From the NCBI GenBank assembly GCA_017309115.1, contig JAFLEF010000006.1, positions 1 through 64,000 of the forward strand: a DNA stretch of 64,000 nt, given 5' to 3'. A program made the position numbers and the translations under genes. Source of the DNA: Verrucomicrobiota bacterium. Its GTDB lineage: Bacteria; Verrucomicrobiota; Verrucomicrobiia; Limisphaerales; UBA9464. The notes beneath the pieces are model-generated. The model had not been told where the DNA came from, made no database searches, and saw nothing but the letters and a program-made list of their open reading frames with translations. Of this stretch, positions 41,220-48,707 are shown one piece after another (position 1 is the first letter of the stretch; each line of letters opens with the position of its first letter).

Positions 41220-42551
41220 TTATTCCACCACGAAGGTGTAGTCCCAACCGGCTGGCTTTTTCTGAGGCTCCTGCCCTCGGTCATCCGTTCCATCTTCGCC
41301 AACGCCGTAAACCACATAGCCCTCACCTCGGATCAAGTACTTCAATGGCTCGCCGGTCATTGGATCCTCCGGAACCGATTCGAGGAACTCCGGCACCAAG
41401 GCGTCCAAAGTGGTCGGCAGTTTCTGATGCTTCAGCTGATACCGTTCCACGGCGCAGGCGGTCTGGGCGCAGCGCATGACCGTGACGTGCCGGAATTCCT
41501 TGGCGGCCGCCTTGTAGAGACTCGGTAGGGTCATGCGGGACAGCATACGACCCCACGGGAAACGATCCTGGCGCAATTCGTTTTCGAGGTCGCCGACCGT
41601 CTTCACGCTCGCCGGACCGACGTGGTTCAGGGACTGAATCAAGCGTTCCATCTGGGAAAGGTAATGGCGTTGATCGGAGTTCCGCAGAAACACTTGGTAC
41701 ACCGTCATGGCCAGATCCTGACCGGTGGAAGAGGGGGTGGCAGTGCCTGGTGGCAGACCGGCGGCGGCGTTGGCAGCACTGGCCAGTTGGGCCAGCGACA
41801 TCTGGAACTGCGACAAGGCAAAGGCTCGTTCGGCAATGAGACTGCGGGCTAGCGCATTGGTGCCTTCAGCCGCTCGGAAGCCGCGTTGCAACTCGGCCAG
41901 GGTCGCGTCGTCCAACGACACTGTCGTGAAGACAAACTCCGCCGAACGCGCCGCAATGGCGTCACACGCGACCCGCACCAGGTAATCCATGAGAACCCCC
42001 GACTCCACTAGGCGTCCGACCCGGACCCCTTCGTTCAGCGCGGCTCCCGCCCGGGCCGAATCGCCAAAAATCGCTGCCGCGATCGCTTCCGTTTGCAGCG
42101 CGTTGGCCAGCCCTTTCACGCCCGACAAACCCGTGAGGCTCCCCTTGAACAGACCCCCGGTGTAATCGGCAAAACACCACGGCCCCTTCTTCAGTTCCGC
42201 ATGCAGTTGTTCCCAAGCGGCACGTCGCTCTCCCCCCAGGTTGGCCTCCGCCCAGGCCCGGTCGTCCGCCTCGACGGTCTTGGACCGACTCGGCACCGGC
42301 CGTGAGCGGTCAAGCCGGATATTCTCGCCGGCTTGGATCAGACGCAGTCCGTTCTTTCGCCCCTGGGCCGCGTCCGGACCCAGCCTCCGTTCCAGATCCT
42401 CCAGACTCACCGGATGTCCTTGAGCCCGCAGTCGAGCCAACTGGGAATCCGGACTGCGGCGGAGGAACAGCAACCCGATGCCGACAGCCGCCACCAACGT
42501 CAGCAACACCCACGGCCACCAACGAACCCGCGGTCGATCTGAAGTGTTCAT
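41220..42551 (-). CDS. Membrane-anchored protein, paralogue of the next gene, unknown
   Basis: A 443-aa protein with one N-terminal membrane segment (WWPWVLLTLVAAVGIGLLFL, residues 11-30) followed by a large soluble part. The start ATG 42551 gives this anchor directly; a longer frame to 42608 adds only 19 residues. The mature part opens with LARLRAQGHPVSLEDLERRL and ends with AVERYQLKHQKLPTTLDALV followed by EPLKYLIRGEGYVVYGVGED. That last module is the C-terminal segment shared with many PVC prepilin-like and 'type II secretion-like' proteins, but the prepilin N terminus is absent. It is a tandem paralogue of the 417-aa gene at 42676-43929. The molecular function is not known. Confidence 0.82.
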   Translation of the reverse strand: MNTSDRPRVRWWPWVLLTLVAAVGIGLLFLRRSPDSQLARLRAQGHPVSLEDLERRLGPDAAQGRKNGLRLIQAGENIRLDRSRPVPSRSKTVEADDRAWAEANLGGERRAAWEQLHAELKKGPWCFADYTGGLFKGSLTGLSGVKGLANALQTEAIAAAIFGDSARAGAALNEGVRVGRLVESGVLMDYLVRVACDAIAARSAEFVFTTVSLDDATLAELQRGFRAAEGTNALARSLIAERAFALSQFQMSLAQLASAANAAAGLPPGTATPSSTGQDLAMTVYQVFLRNSDQRHYLSQMERLIQSLNHVGPASVKTVGDLENELRQDRFPWGRMLSRMTLPSLYKAAAKEFRHVTVMRCAQTACAVERYQLKHQKLPTTLDALVPEFLESVPEDPMTGEPLKYLIRGEGYVVYGVGEDGTDDRGQEPQKKPAGWDYTFVVE

Positions 42552-42675
42552 GAACGAAGTCTTACCGGCAGACTTAGACCACGTCGATCCCGACTGCTCA
42601 CGGCTCATTTAGTTTTCCGTGATCTGAAGAGCGCATGGCACCAGCCTGAGAATCACGAGAGCCCGCGTCGATCCT

Positions 42676-43929
42676 TCATCGGTCCACCACGAAGGTATGA
42701 TCCCACGACGCGTTGGCCGGGGGCGAACCCCGTGGCTTTTCCGCCCCACCCTGATCCTCGCCGTCCTCACCGACTCCGTAAACCACGTAGCCCTTGTCTC
42801 GAATCCGATACTTCAGTGGCTGGCCGCTCACTGCATCCAAGGGAACGGTGCTCATAAACTCCGGCACCAAGTCTTCGAGTCGTTCCGGCAATCGCTGGTG
42901 CTTCAGCCGAAATCGCTCTACCGCACAGGCCGTCTGGGCACTGCGCAGGAGATTCAGGAGACGTGAGTCGATGGCCACGGCGGAAACGAATGTCACAAAC
43001 TGGCCCCGGGCGACCCGATGAGCCCAGGCCAACCGATCCTGGGTGAAACGTTCCTCCACCGCGCCGACCCCTTGAATCCGGCCCGGTCCCTCCTGACGCG
43101 CCGCCAAAATGAGACGTTCCATCTGATCGAGATAGAATCGCTGATCCATGCCCCGCAGCAGAACCCAGTAAAGTTGGACCGACCAATTCACGAGTCCGGG
43201 GTTCGGAGCGAAGCTGTTCACGGCGAGTCCTGACGACGCCATCTGATCCGGCGACATGCGAAACGTCTCCAATCCGAGAGCTCGGTCCCGAATCAGGACG
43301 TCCGCCAGCACATTGGTTCCTTCCACCGCCCGAAAGGTCTGCTGCAAGGTGGCATAATTGGAATCACTCAGTGGGATCAGGGAAAACACGGTTTCCGCGG
43401 TCGCGATGGCCACCCGTTCGCAGGCCACACCCATCAAAAAATCAATCAACACGCCTCCCCCTCCGACCATCGGACCCACGCGCGCCGCAGTGTTGAGCGC
43501 GGTCCCTGCCCGCGCGGAATCCCTGCGAATCGCTGCCGCCACTGACTCCGTAGCCAAAGCCAAGGTCAAGTCCTCGATCCCGACGAGAAACTTCGCCGAG
43601 CCGTCATTCTCCCCACCCAGCACCGCTTCCGCCCAGGCCTGATCGTTTAGGGTGTCCGGAGCGGATCGCTGCGAAATGTCCCGTTCTCGATCCAGGCGAA
43701 GGTCACCCACTGCCGCCATCAATTGCAGCGCATTCGAACGTCCTCGTTCCGCCTCGGGTCCGAGTCCGCGCTCGAGATCTTCCGGAGTCACCGGATGTCC
43801 CTGAGCCCGCAGTGTGGCCACCTGGGATTCCGGCCACCGCCACCACCCCGCAACGACAACCAGAAGCAGGATAACCAGCCCAAGCCCTATCCATTTCGCC
43901 CGGGAACCGCGTCGATCTGAGGACGACAT
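42676..43929 (-). CDS. Membrane-anchored protein, paralogue of the previous gene, unknown
   Basis: A 417-aa protein with the same plan as its downstream neighbour: a membrane anchor (WIGLGLVILLLVVVAGWWRW, residues 13-32), the signature LRAQGHPVTPEDLERGLGPE, a helical middle section, and the C-terminal module AVERFRLKHQRLPERLEDLV ... PLKYRIRDKGYVVYGVGED. Relative to the paralogue it lacks about 30 residues after AWAEAVLGGEN, the part that in the other copy contains WCFADYTGG, so the two have diverged by a deletion as well as substitutions. The two genes lie 124 bp apart in the same direction, indicating tandem duplication. Function unknown. Confidence 0.82.
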   Translation of the reverse strand: MSSSDRRGSRAKWIGLGLVILLLVVVAGWWRWPESQVATLRAQGHPVTPEDLERGLGPEAERGRSNALQLMAAVGDLRLDRERDISQRSAPDTLNDQAWAEAVLGGENDGSAKFLVGIEDLTLALATESVAAAIRRDSARAGTALNTAARVGPMVGGGGVLIDFLMGVACERVAIATAETVFSLIPLSDSNYATLQQTFRAVEGTNVLADVLIRDRALGLETFRMSPDQMASSGLAVNSFAPNPGLVNWSVQLYWVLLRGMDQRFYLDQMERLILAARQEGPGRIQGVGAVEERFTQDRLAWAHRVARGQFVTFVSAVAIDSRLLNLLRSAQTACAVERFRLKHQRLPERLEDLVPEFMSTVPLDAVSGQPLKYRIRDKGYVVYGVGEDGEDQGGAEKPRGSPPANASWDHTFVVDR

Positions 43930-44112
43930 GGCAACAGGCTAGAGCGGTCTTCCGAGCGACGTCGATCCCGATTCCCGGCAGAGCGGCCGACCTTCGCCCT
44001 CCCTCGTAAACACCAAGTCTGCCCAATCTGCGGCTCGGGAGAGTCCACCGCCTCACTCCCCAAAATCTGCGTTCATCTGCGCCCATCTGCGGATGAACCT
44101 CCGCGGTCGGCC
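43930..44112. repeat. Spacer with AATCTGCG-family repeat
   Basis: The 183-bp spacer holds no gene. A full three-unit element (AAATCTGCGTTCATCTGCGC then CCATCTGCGG) lies at 44062-44097, and an isolated CCAATCTGCGG lies about 40 bp before it (near 44024). Confidence 0.7.
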
Positions 44113-44718
44113 TCACTCCTCCTCCAGCGCCGCCAACTCGTCCTGAATGAACTTCAGCAATTCGATTCGACCGGCACCGGTCTCGGACGACGTCAGGAAC
44201 ATCCGAGGCGGCGAGATGCCCAACTCGGCGAAGGTGTCCGTGAACAACTGAACGTTCTTCTTCACTTCACTCGCCGACGGCTTGTCCGTCTTGGTGAAGA
44301 CCAGCACAAAGGGCACATCCTCCATCAGCAGCCAGCGCGTGAATTCCAGATCCAGCTTCTGAGGCGGATGCCGGGAATCGATCAGCACGAAGACCGAGAC
44401 CAAATTCTCGCGCCCTCCCAGATAATCGAGAATCAGCTGCTGGAACCGTTCCCGGTCGGCCAGATCCTTTTGGGCGAATCCATAGCCGGGCAGATCGACC
44501 AGACTCCATTCGCCGTTGATCGTGTAGAAGTTGATCATCTTGGTGTGCCCGGGAGTGGCGGACACCTTGGCCAGCGGTCCCTTGCCGGCGATCCGGTTCA
44601 GCAAGGACGACTTGCCCACGTTGGATCGCCCGATGAACGCGAACTCGGGAAGCTCCGATTCCGGACACTGGGCAAAGGTGTGGGCACTGATCGCAAAGGT
44701 GGCGGAACGGATAGTCAT
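44113..44718 (-). CDS. yihA: Ribosome biogenesis GTP-binding protein YihA/YsxC (EngB)
   Basis: A 201-aa TRAFAC GTPase of the EngB family, which acts in assembly of the large ribosomal subunit and is usually essential. The diagnostic G motifs are present: P-loop GRSNVGKSSLLN (residues 31-42), a T in SATPGHTKMINFY (G2), DLPGYGFA (G3, near 74), and TKTDKPS (G4, near 142), with the family's SSETGAGRIELL (G5) near the end. The length is typical. The gene stands alone on the minus strand, upstream of the two paralogues and downstream of the PIN toxin gene, 74 bp from it. There is nothing unusual in the sequence. Confidence 0.97.
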   Translation of the reverse strand: MTIRSATFAISAHTFAQCPESELPEFAFIGRSNVGKSSLLNRIAGKGPLAKVSATPGHTKMINFYTINGEWSLVDLPGYGFAQKDLADRERFQQLILDYLGGRENLVSVFVLIDSRHPPQKLDLEFTRWLLMEDVPFVLVFTKTDKPSASEVKKNVQLFTDTFAELGISPPRMFLTSSETGAGRIELLKFIQDELAALEEE

Positions 44719-44792
44719 GACGGCAACGAAAAGCCAACCGTATCAGAGCTTCGCAAACTTGCCCACTGCCACCCGTCGCCGAAGCACGGCCG

Positions 44793-45239
44793 TTAATGAT
44801 TAGCGGAACGCTTCGCCAAAGGATTAACCCAACGCAGCCCAGGGAAGCGCGCAAAGTCGGCGTCCGTGGAGGCCAATCGAGCCTGATGCTCGATGGCGAG
44901 TGCGGCTAAGTGCGCATCGGTCGTGAGATTGCCGGCCACCCCAACCTGCCTCAACAGACGGAATAGAATTTCAGGGTGACGCGGCCCCGGTTCGATTAGG
45001 TCAACCGTGGGAAACTCAAGCCAAGACTCCACAGAAGACACAGCTTCTCCAACCGTCATTGGATTCGGCATTGCCCGGGGATTGGTCATGATACGAATGA
45101 ATCCAAGAATGGTCACCCAGGCGAGTCCGATGGGTTCCTGCCCATTCACCACTCCTTCCCACCACCCGCGCGTAACCACATGATCTGGGAAATCGCGGTT
45201 GTACGCATTCAACAGCAGGTTGACGTCGACAAGAATCAT
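44793..45239 (-). CDS. PIN-domain toxin (VapC family)
   Basis: A 148-aa PIN-domain ribonuclease of the VapC class. The catalytic acidic residues are visible: the first Asp in MILVDVNLLLNAYN (residue 5), a central Glu/Asp region, then TTDAHLAALAIEH and the closing STDADFARFPGLRWVNP, which is typical of the VapC subgroup with the DVNLLL opening. VapC toxins cleave RNA (often initiator tRNA or rRNA) when their antitoxin is degraded. It overlaps the preceding antitoxin gene by four bases (ATGA at 45236-45239), so the pair is translationally coupled, antitoxin first. Confidence 0.92.
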   Translation of the reverse strand: MILVDVNLLLNAYNRDFPDHVVTRGWWEGVVNGQEPIGLAWVTILGFIRIMTNPRAMPNPMTVGEAVSSVESWLEFPTVDLIEPGPRHPEILFRLLRQVGVAGNLTTDAHLAALAIEHQARLASTDADFARFPGLRWVNPLAKRSANH

Positions 45240-45499
45240 CGACGTTTGATCCGGGCCAAGACGGCTTCATCCTCCAGTTCGCCCGCTAACTGGTTGAGTT
45301 TGTGCGGATCTATCCCAGGCGCGAACCCGCCATTGTGCGGCTTAACGACGAAGGCGGGTCGCGACCCACGGGCAACTCCCATTCCGAGCCCGACCCGCAA
45401 GGCCTCGTTCACCGCCTCCTTGAGAGTTACTCGCCGGCGGCGAACCGTGACCTTCAACGTCCGGGCGACATCAGCATCCAGCGTCAACGTTGTTCTCAC
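45236..45499 (-). CDS. Ribbon-helix-helix antitoxin (VapB-like)
   Basis: An 87-aa antitoxin. The first 42 residues form a ribbon-helix-helix DNA-binding unit: the strand MRTTLTLDADVART followed by the helix VTLKEAVNEALRVGLG. The C-terminal half (AFVVKPHNGGFAPGIDPHKL and an acidic ELEDEAVLARIKRR end) is the part that binds and blocks the toxin. It precedes the PIN toxin with a four-base overlap; the complex is expected to repress its own promoter, which would lie in the 105-bp gap before dcd's end (45500-45604), but I see no clear operator there. Confidence 0.9.
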   Translation of the reverse strand: MRTTLTLDADVARTLKVTVRRRRVTLKEAVNEALRVGLGMGVARGSRPAFVVKPHNGGFAPGIDPHKLNQLAGELEDEAVLARIKRR

Positions 45500-45604
45500 G
45501 GTTGAAGCCTGGTGCTCGTCGTTTTTGATGTCAACGCATCAGACCTCGGAGAAGGTCTGCTGTCGGAGGCGGATGACCTCGATCGGCGATGACCTGACTC
45601 CGTA

Positions 45605-46189
45605 TCACCGCTTCGGCAACGTGATGCGTTGGCGTTGGTCCTGATACTTCCCGCGGCGCGTGGCGTAGGACGTGGTGCAGGGCTCGCCCTCCAGGAACAC
45701 GATCTGCACAATGCCTTCGTCGGCGTACAACCGGCAATCGGCGGCGCTGCTGTTGCTGAACTCCAGGGTCAAGTGCCCCCGCCAGCCCGCTTCCGCCGGC
45801 GTCACGTTGGCAATGATCCCGCAGCGCGCATAGGTGCTCTTGCCGAGACAGATGGCCGTCAGGTTCCCGGGGAGGTGCAGTCGTTCCACCGCGACGCCCA
45901 GACCATAACTTCGGGCCGGCAGGATGAAGAAACGTCCGTGGGCATCTTCGTGCAACGGTGCGGACTCCAGATTGCGCGGACTGATGGCCTTAGGGTCCAG
46001 CACGGTTCCCGGGACGTGGCGAAAGATCCGGAATTCCCGGGCCGACAACCGGAGATCGTAGCCAAAACTGGAGAGTCCGTAGGACAGCACCGGGCGGTCC
46101 GCCTCGGTCTGCCGGATCAGGTCGGGAACAAACGGCTTGATGAGACCCTTCTTCGCCAATTCGGTGATCTGCCGGTCGTTCAGAATCAT
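45605..46189 (-). CDS. dcd: dCTP deaminase
   Basis: A 194-aa enzyme of the dCTP deaminase/dUTPase fold. It converts dCTP to dUTP for thymidylate synthesis. Family blocks are intact: YGLSSFGYDLRLS near residue 37, RSYGLGVAVERLHLP near 93, LGKSTYARCGIIANVTPAEA near 112 (containing the conserved Ser-Arg region), GWRGHLTLEFSNSS with the catalytic Glu, and EGIVQIVFLEG. The length fits the family. It is the first gene of a minus-strand stretch and is not obviously linked to its neighbours. Confidence 0.95.
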   Translation of the reverse strand: MILNDRQITELAKKGLIKPFVPDLIRQTEADRPVLSYGLSSFGYDLRLSAREFRIFRHVPGTVLDPKAISPRNLESAPLHEDAHGRFFILPARSYGLGVAVERLHLPGNLTAICLGKSTYARCGIIANVTPAEAGWRGHLTLEFSNSSAADCRLYADEGIVQIVFLEGEPCTTSYATRRGKYQDQRQRITLPKR

Positions 46190-46272
46190 GGGCGAGAAAA
46201 ACCGAAACGGCAGCGGTCGGCGAGGGAAAGCTGTGGATCCCGCAGGGAACGCTGCGGGGGCAGGTTGGGTGA

Positions 46273-46515
46273 TTGATCGTAGGTGGCACTTCCTCCACGC
46301 TGTTCGAAGTGAAGGTGAGCTCGCGAAATTTCCAAAGGAGCTTCGCCCGCATGAAGGCCAAGGCCAAAGCGGGAGAGACCATCATTGTCACTTCAGGGAC
46401 GGAAGAGTTTGTCTTCCTAGTCGCGAAGCCCCGGACCTGGCAGAAGGCGTTGCCAGGCAAGGCCGCCATCAAGGGTAGCCTTTTCAGCACTGGGCTTGCG
46501 TGGGAGACCTCTTAA
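46273..46515 (+). CDS. Possible Phd/YefM-type antitoxin, orphan
   Basis: An 80-aa frame starting at TTG 46273. Its centre, SSRNFQRSFARMKAKAKAGE followed by TIIVTSGTEEFVFL, resembles Phd/YefM antitoxins, in which a strand-helix-strand unit contains an xxFxxxFxxxxxxAxAGETIIVT pattern. The first 12 residues do not fit that family, so the true start may be downstream (for example GTG 46312). No toxin follows: the next 420 bp are repeats and non-coding. I regard it as a probable orphan or decayed antitoxin, with limited confidence. Confidence 0.4.
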   Translation: MIVGGTSSTLFEVKVSSRNFQRSFARMKAKAKAGETIIVTSGTEEFVFLVAKPRTWQKALPGKAAIKGSLFSTGLAWETS

Positions 46516-46938
46516 CCGGAACGAGGCAATTGGAACCGCAGATTGGACGCCGATTAACGCAGATTTCTTGTTTTGGTTTTGGTGAGTTTGGGGTCGTAGC
46601 GAAGTGCTCGCTGAGCGGTTGGGGGACAAAATGGGACGGTCTTTCTGCCGGAAAAAATCTGCGTTCATCTGTGCTTAATCTGCGGTTTACGTCTGATGCA
46701 CTCGGCCACACCGAACGATGCGTCTTCAAATCCGCTAATCTCTTCGAATTCCTCCCGTTTCCTGTTGGCGACCATTCGTGTCCCTTCGCGATGAGTCTGA
46801 ATCGTTCCGGCACCCTGACCAGCAAATGCCGGTGGCCGAACTTCGTTGGGCCACCGGGGACGGTCCGGCGGTCCGGCCCTACCGTCACTTGGCTTCTCCC
46901 TTGCCGCTTGGAACCAGTGGCCCAATGGTTCCCTCACG
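46516..46938. repeat. Repeat-bearing spacer without a gene
   Basis: An inverted pair of AATCTGCG-family units (46534-46568 and 46654-46688) lies here, with an 85-bp loop. The third copy of the hairpin repeat (46815-46883) lies just before the decarboxylase gene. No gene is supported. Confidence 0.7.
46815..46883 (+). repeat. Dispersed hairpin repeat, copy 3 (alternative stem)
   Basis: It keeps the outer frame of copies 1 and 2 (CTGACCAGC at the start, GGGGACGGTCCGGCGGTCC and CCCTACC at the end), but the stem arms are CCGGTGGCC and GGGCCACCGG, still complementary. It lies 56 bp before the start of the decarboxylase gene. Confidence 0.65.
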
Positions 46939-48621
46939 ATGAACCCGGCCTCCAGTTCTTCTCCCGGTCCGGCCCCGACCCCCAGCGGACTCACCCTCGC
47001 CCAGTACCTCATCCGCCGGCTCCAGGACTACGGCATTCGCCATGTGTTCGGCATTCCCGGGGATTACATCCTGGGATTTTACACTCAGCTGGAGCGGAGC
47101 CCGATTCAGACGATTGGTTGCACCCGGGAAGACTGCGCCGGATTTGCCGCCGACGCCTATGCCCGCTGCAACGGCATGGGCGCGGTCTGCGTGACCTACT
47201 GCGTGGGCGGACTGAGCGTGTGCAATTCCATCGCCGGAGCCTTCGCCGAGAAATCGCCGGTGGTGGTGATCACCGGGTCACCCGGACTTCGCGAACGCGT
47301 GAACAGCCCGCTGCTCCATCACAAGGTCCGGGACTTCCGCACCCAACTCGAAGTGTTCGAGAAGATCTGCGTCGCGGCCACTGAGCTCACCGATCCTTCC
47401 ACCGCCTTCCGGGAAATCGACCGGGTACTCGATGCCGTGGCGCGGTTCAAACGCCCCGGCTACATCGATCTGCCGCGCGACCTGGTGAACGTCGTGCCGA
47501 CCGTGTCCTACAGCTATCAGAAGCCCGACACCACCAGTGATCCCCTCGTCCTCCAGGAAGCCGGCGAGGAAGCGGAGAGACTGCTCACCCAAGCCCGCAA
47601 ACCGATCATTCTCGCCGGGGTGGAAATTCATCGGTTCGGGTTGCAGGACCGTTTGCTGGCTCTGGCGGAGCAGTCCGGAATTCCGATCGTTTCGACGCTG
47701 CTCGGGAAGAGCGTCATCCGGGAGACGCATCCGCTCTATGCCGGGCTCTACGAAGGCGCGATGGGCCACGCCGCCGTGACCCAGTTCGTCGAGGAGAGCG
47801 ATTGCGTGCTCGTTCTGGGTGCGTTCATGACCGACATCAATCTCGGCATTTACACGGCCAATCTGGACCCGGGTCGTTGCCTGTACGCCACCAGCGAACA
47901 ACTACGGATCCGTCATCATCATTTTCAAGGCGTGATTCTCAGTGACTTCCTCGAAGAATTGATCCGCCGCCAACCCGCCACGGCGCCGCGTCCCTTGCCC
48001 GCCGGACTCCCGCCGCGCAATCCGCCCTATGTGCTCCAATCCGAGGCGCCCCTGACCATTTCCCGGCTCATGGCCCGGTTGAACGAGCAACTGGACGACA
48101 CTTGCGTGGTGATTGCCGACGTGGGCGATTCGCTGTTCGCCGCCACCGATTTGGTGATGAGTCGTCGGACCGAATTTCTGAGTCCCGCCTACTACACTTC
48201 GATGGGCTTCTCGGTCCCGGCCGCCTTGGGCGTGCATTTTGCCCAACCCAGCCGCCGCGCGGTGGTGATCTGCGGCGACGGCGCGTTTCAAATGACCGGG
48301 CAGGAGTTTTCCTCGCTCGTTCGCCATGGCTTCGCCCCGATCGTCATCGTCAATGATAACAGCGGCTACGGCACCGAACGCGCGTTGCATCCGGGCGACT
48401 GGAAGTTCAACGAGATTCATGGCTGGAACTACAGCCGTCTGACCGAGGTCTATCGCGGAGGAACCGGCTACGAAGTGCGGACTGAAGGGGAATTCGACCG
48501 CGCTTTGACGAAGGCCTGGGCCGACACCTCCGGGCCGAGTCTGATTCATGTTCACACGTCCCGCGAGGACGGCAGCGAGACCCTGCGGAGGCTGGGCCAA
48601 CGCATGAGTCAGCGGATCTAA
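46939..48621 (+). CDS. Thiamine-diphosphate-dependent 2-keto-acid decarboxylase (pyruvate/indolepyruvate type)
   Basis: A 560-aa ThDP enzyme of the pyruvate/indolepyruvate decarboxylase group. The three expected domains are visible: an N-terminal PYR domain with [20 protein letters not shown] and the activating Glu in [14 protein letters not shown] near residue 67, an active-site HH pair in LLHHKVRDF near 123, a central domain, and a C-terminal PP domain with the Mg-ThDP motif [20 protein letters not shown] ... IVNDNSGYG (about 443-475). It decarboxylates a 2-keto acid to an aldehyde; whether pyruvate, indolepyruvate or phenylpyruvate is not decided here. The ATG at 46939 gives the family's N terminus; the upstream open frame overlaps a repeat. 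It is a single gene with no partner. Confidence 0.9.
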   Translation: MNPASSSSPGPAPTPSGLTLAQYLIRRLQDYGIRHVFGIPGDYILGFYTQLERSPIQTIGCTREDCAGFAADAYARCNGMGAVCVTYCVGGLSVCNSIAGAFAEKSPVVVITGSPGLRERVNSPLLHHKVRDFRTQLEVFEKICVAATELTDPSTAFREIDRVLDAVARFKRPGYIDLPRDLVNVVPTVSYSYQKPDTTSDPLVLQEAGEEAERLLTQARKPIILAGVEIHRFGLQDRLLALAEQSGIPIVSTLLGKSVIRETHPLYAGLYEGAMGHAAVTQFVEESDCVLVLGAFMTDINLGIYTANLDPGRCLYATSEQLRIRHHHFQGVILSDFLEELIRRQPATAPRPLPAGLPPRNPPYVLQSEAPLTISRLMARLNEQLDDTCVVIADVGDSLFAATDLVMSRRTEFLSPAYYTSMGFSVPAALGVHFAQPSRRAVVICGDGAFQMTGQEFSSLVRHGFAPIVIVNDNSGYGTERALHPGDWKFNEIHGWNYSRLTEVYRGGTGYEVRTEGEFDRALTKAWADTSGPSLIHVHTSREDGSETLRRLGQRMSQRI

Positions 48622-48707
48622 TCCCTGGCAACAGATTCCTTCGCTCAGCACGCGAGATTCTGCCCGCGTCCGCTTCAGCGTTCGGCGGCCGAATTCACCT
48701 CGCTTGA

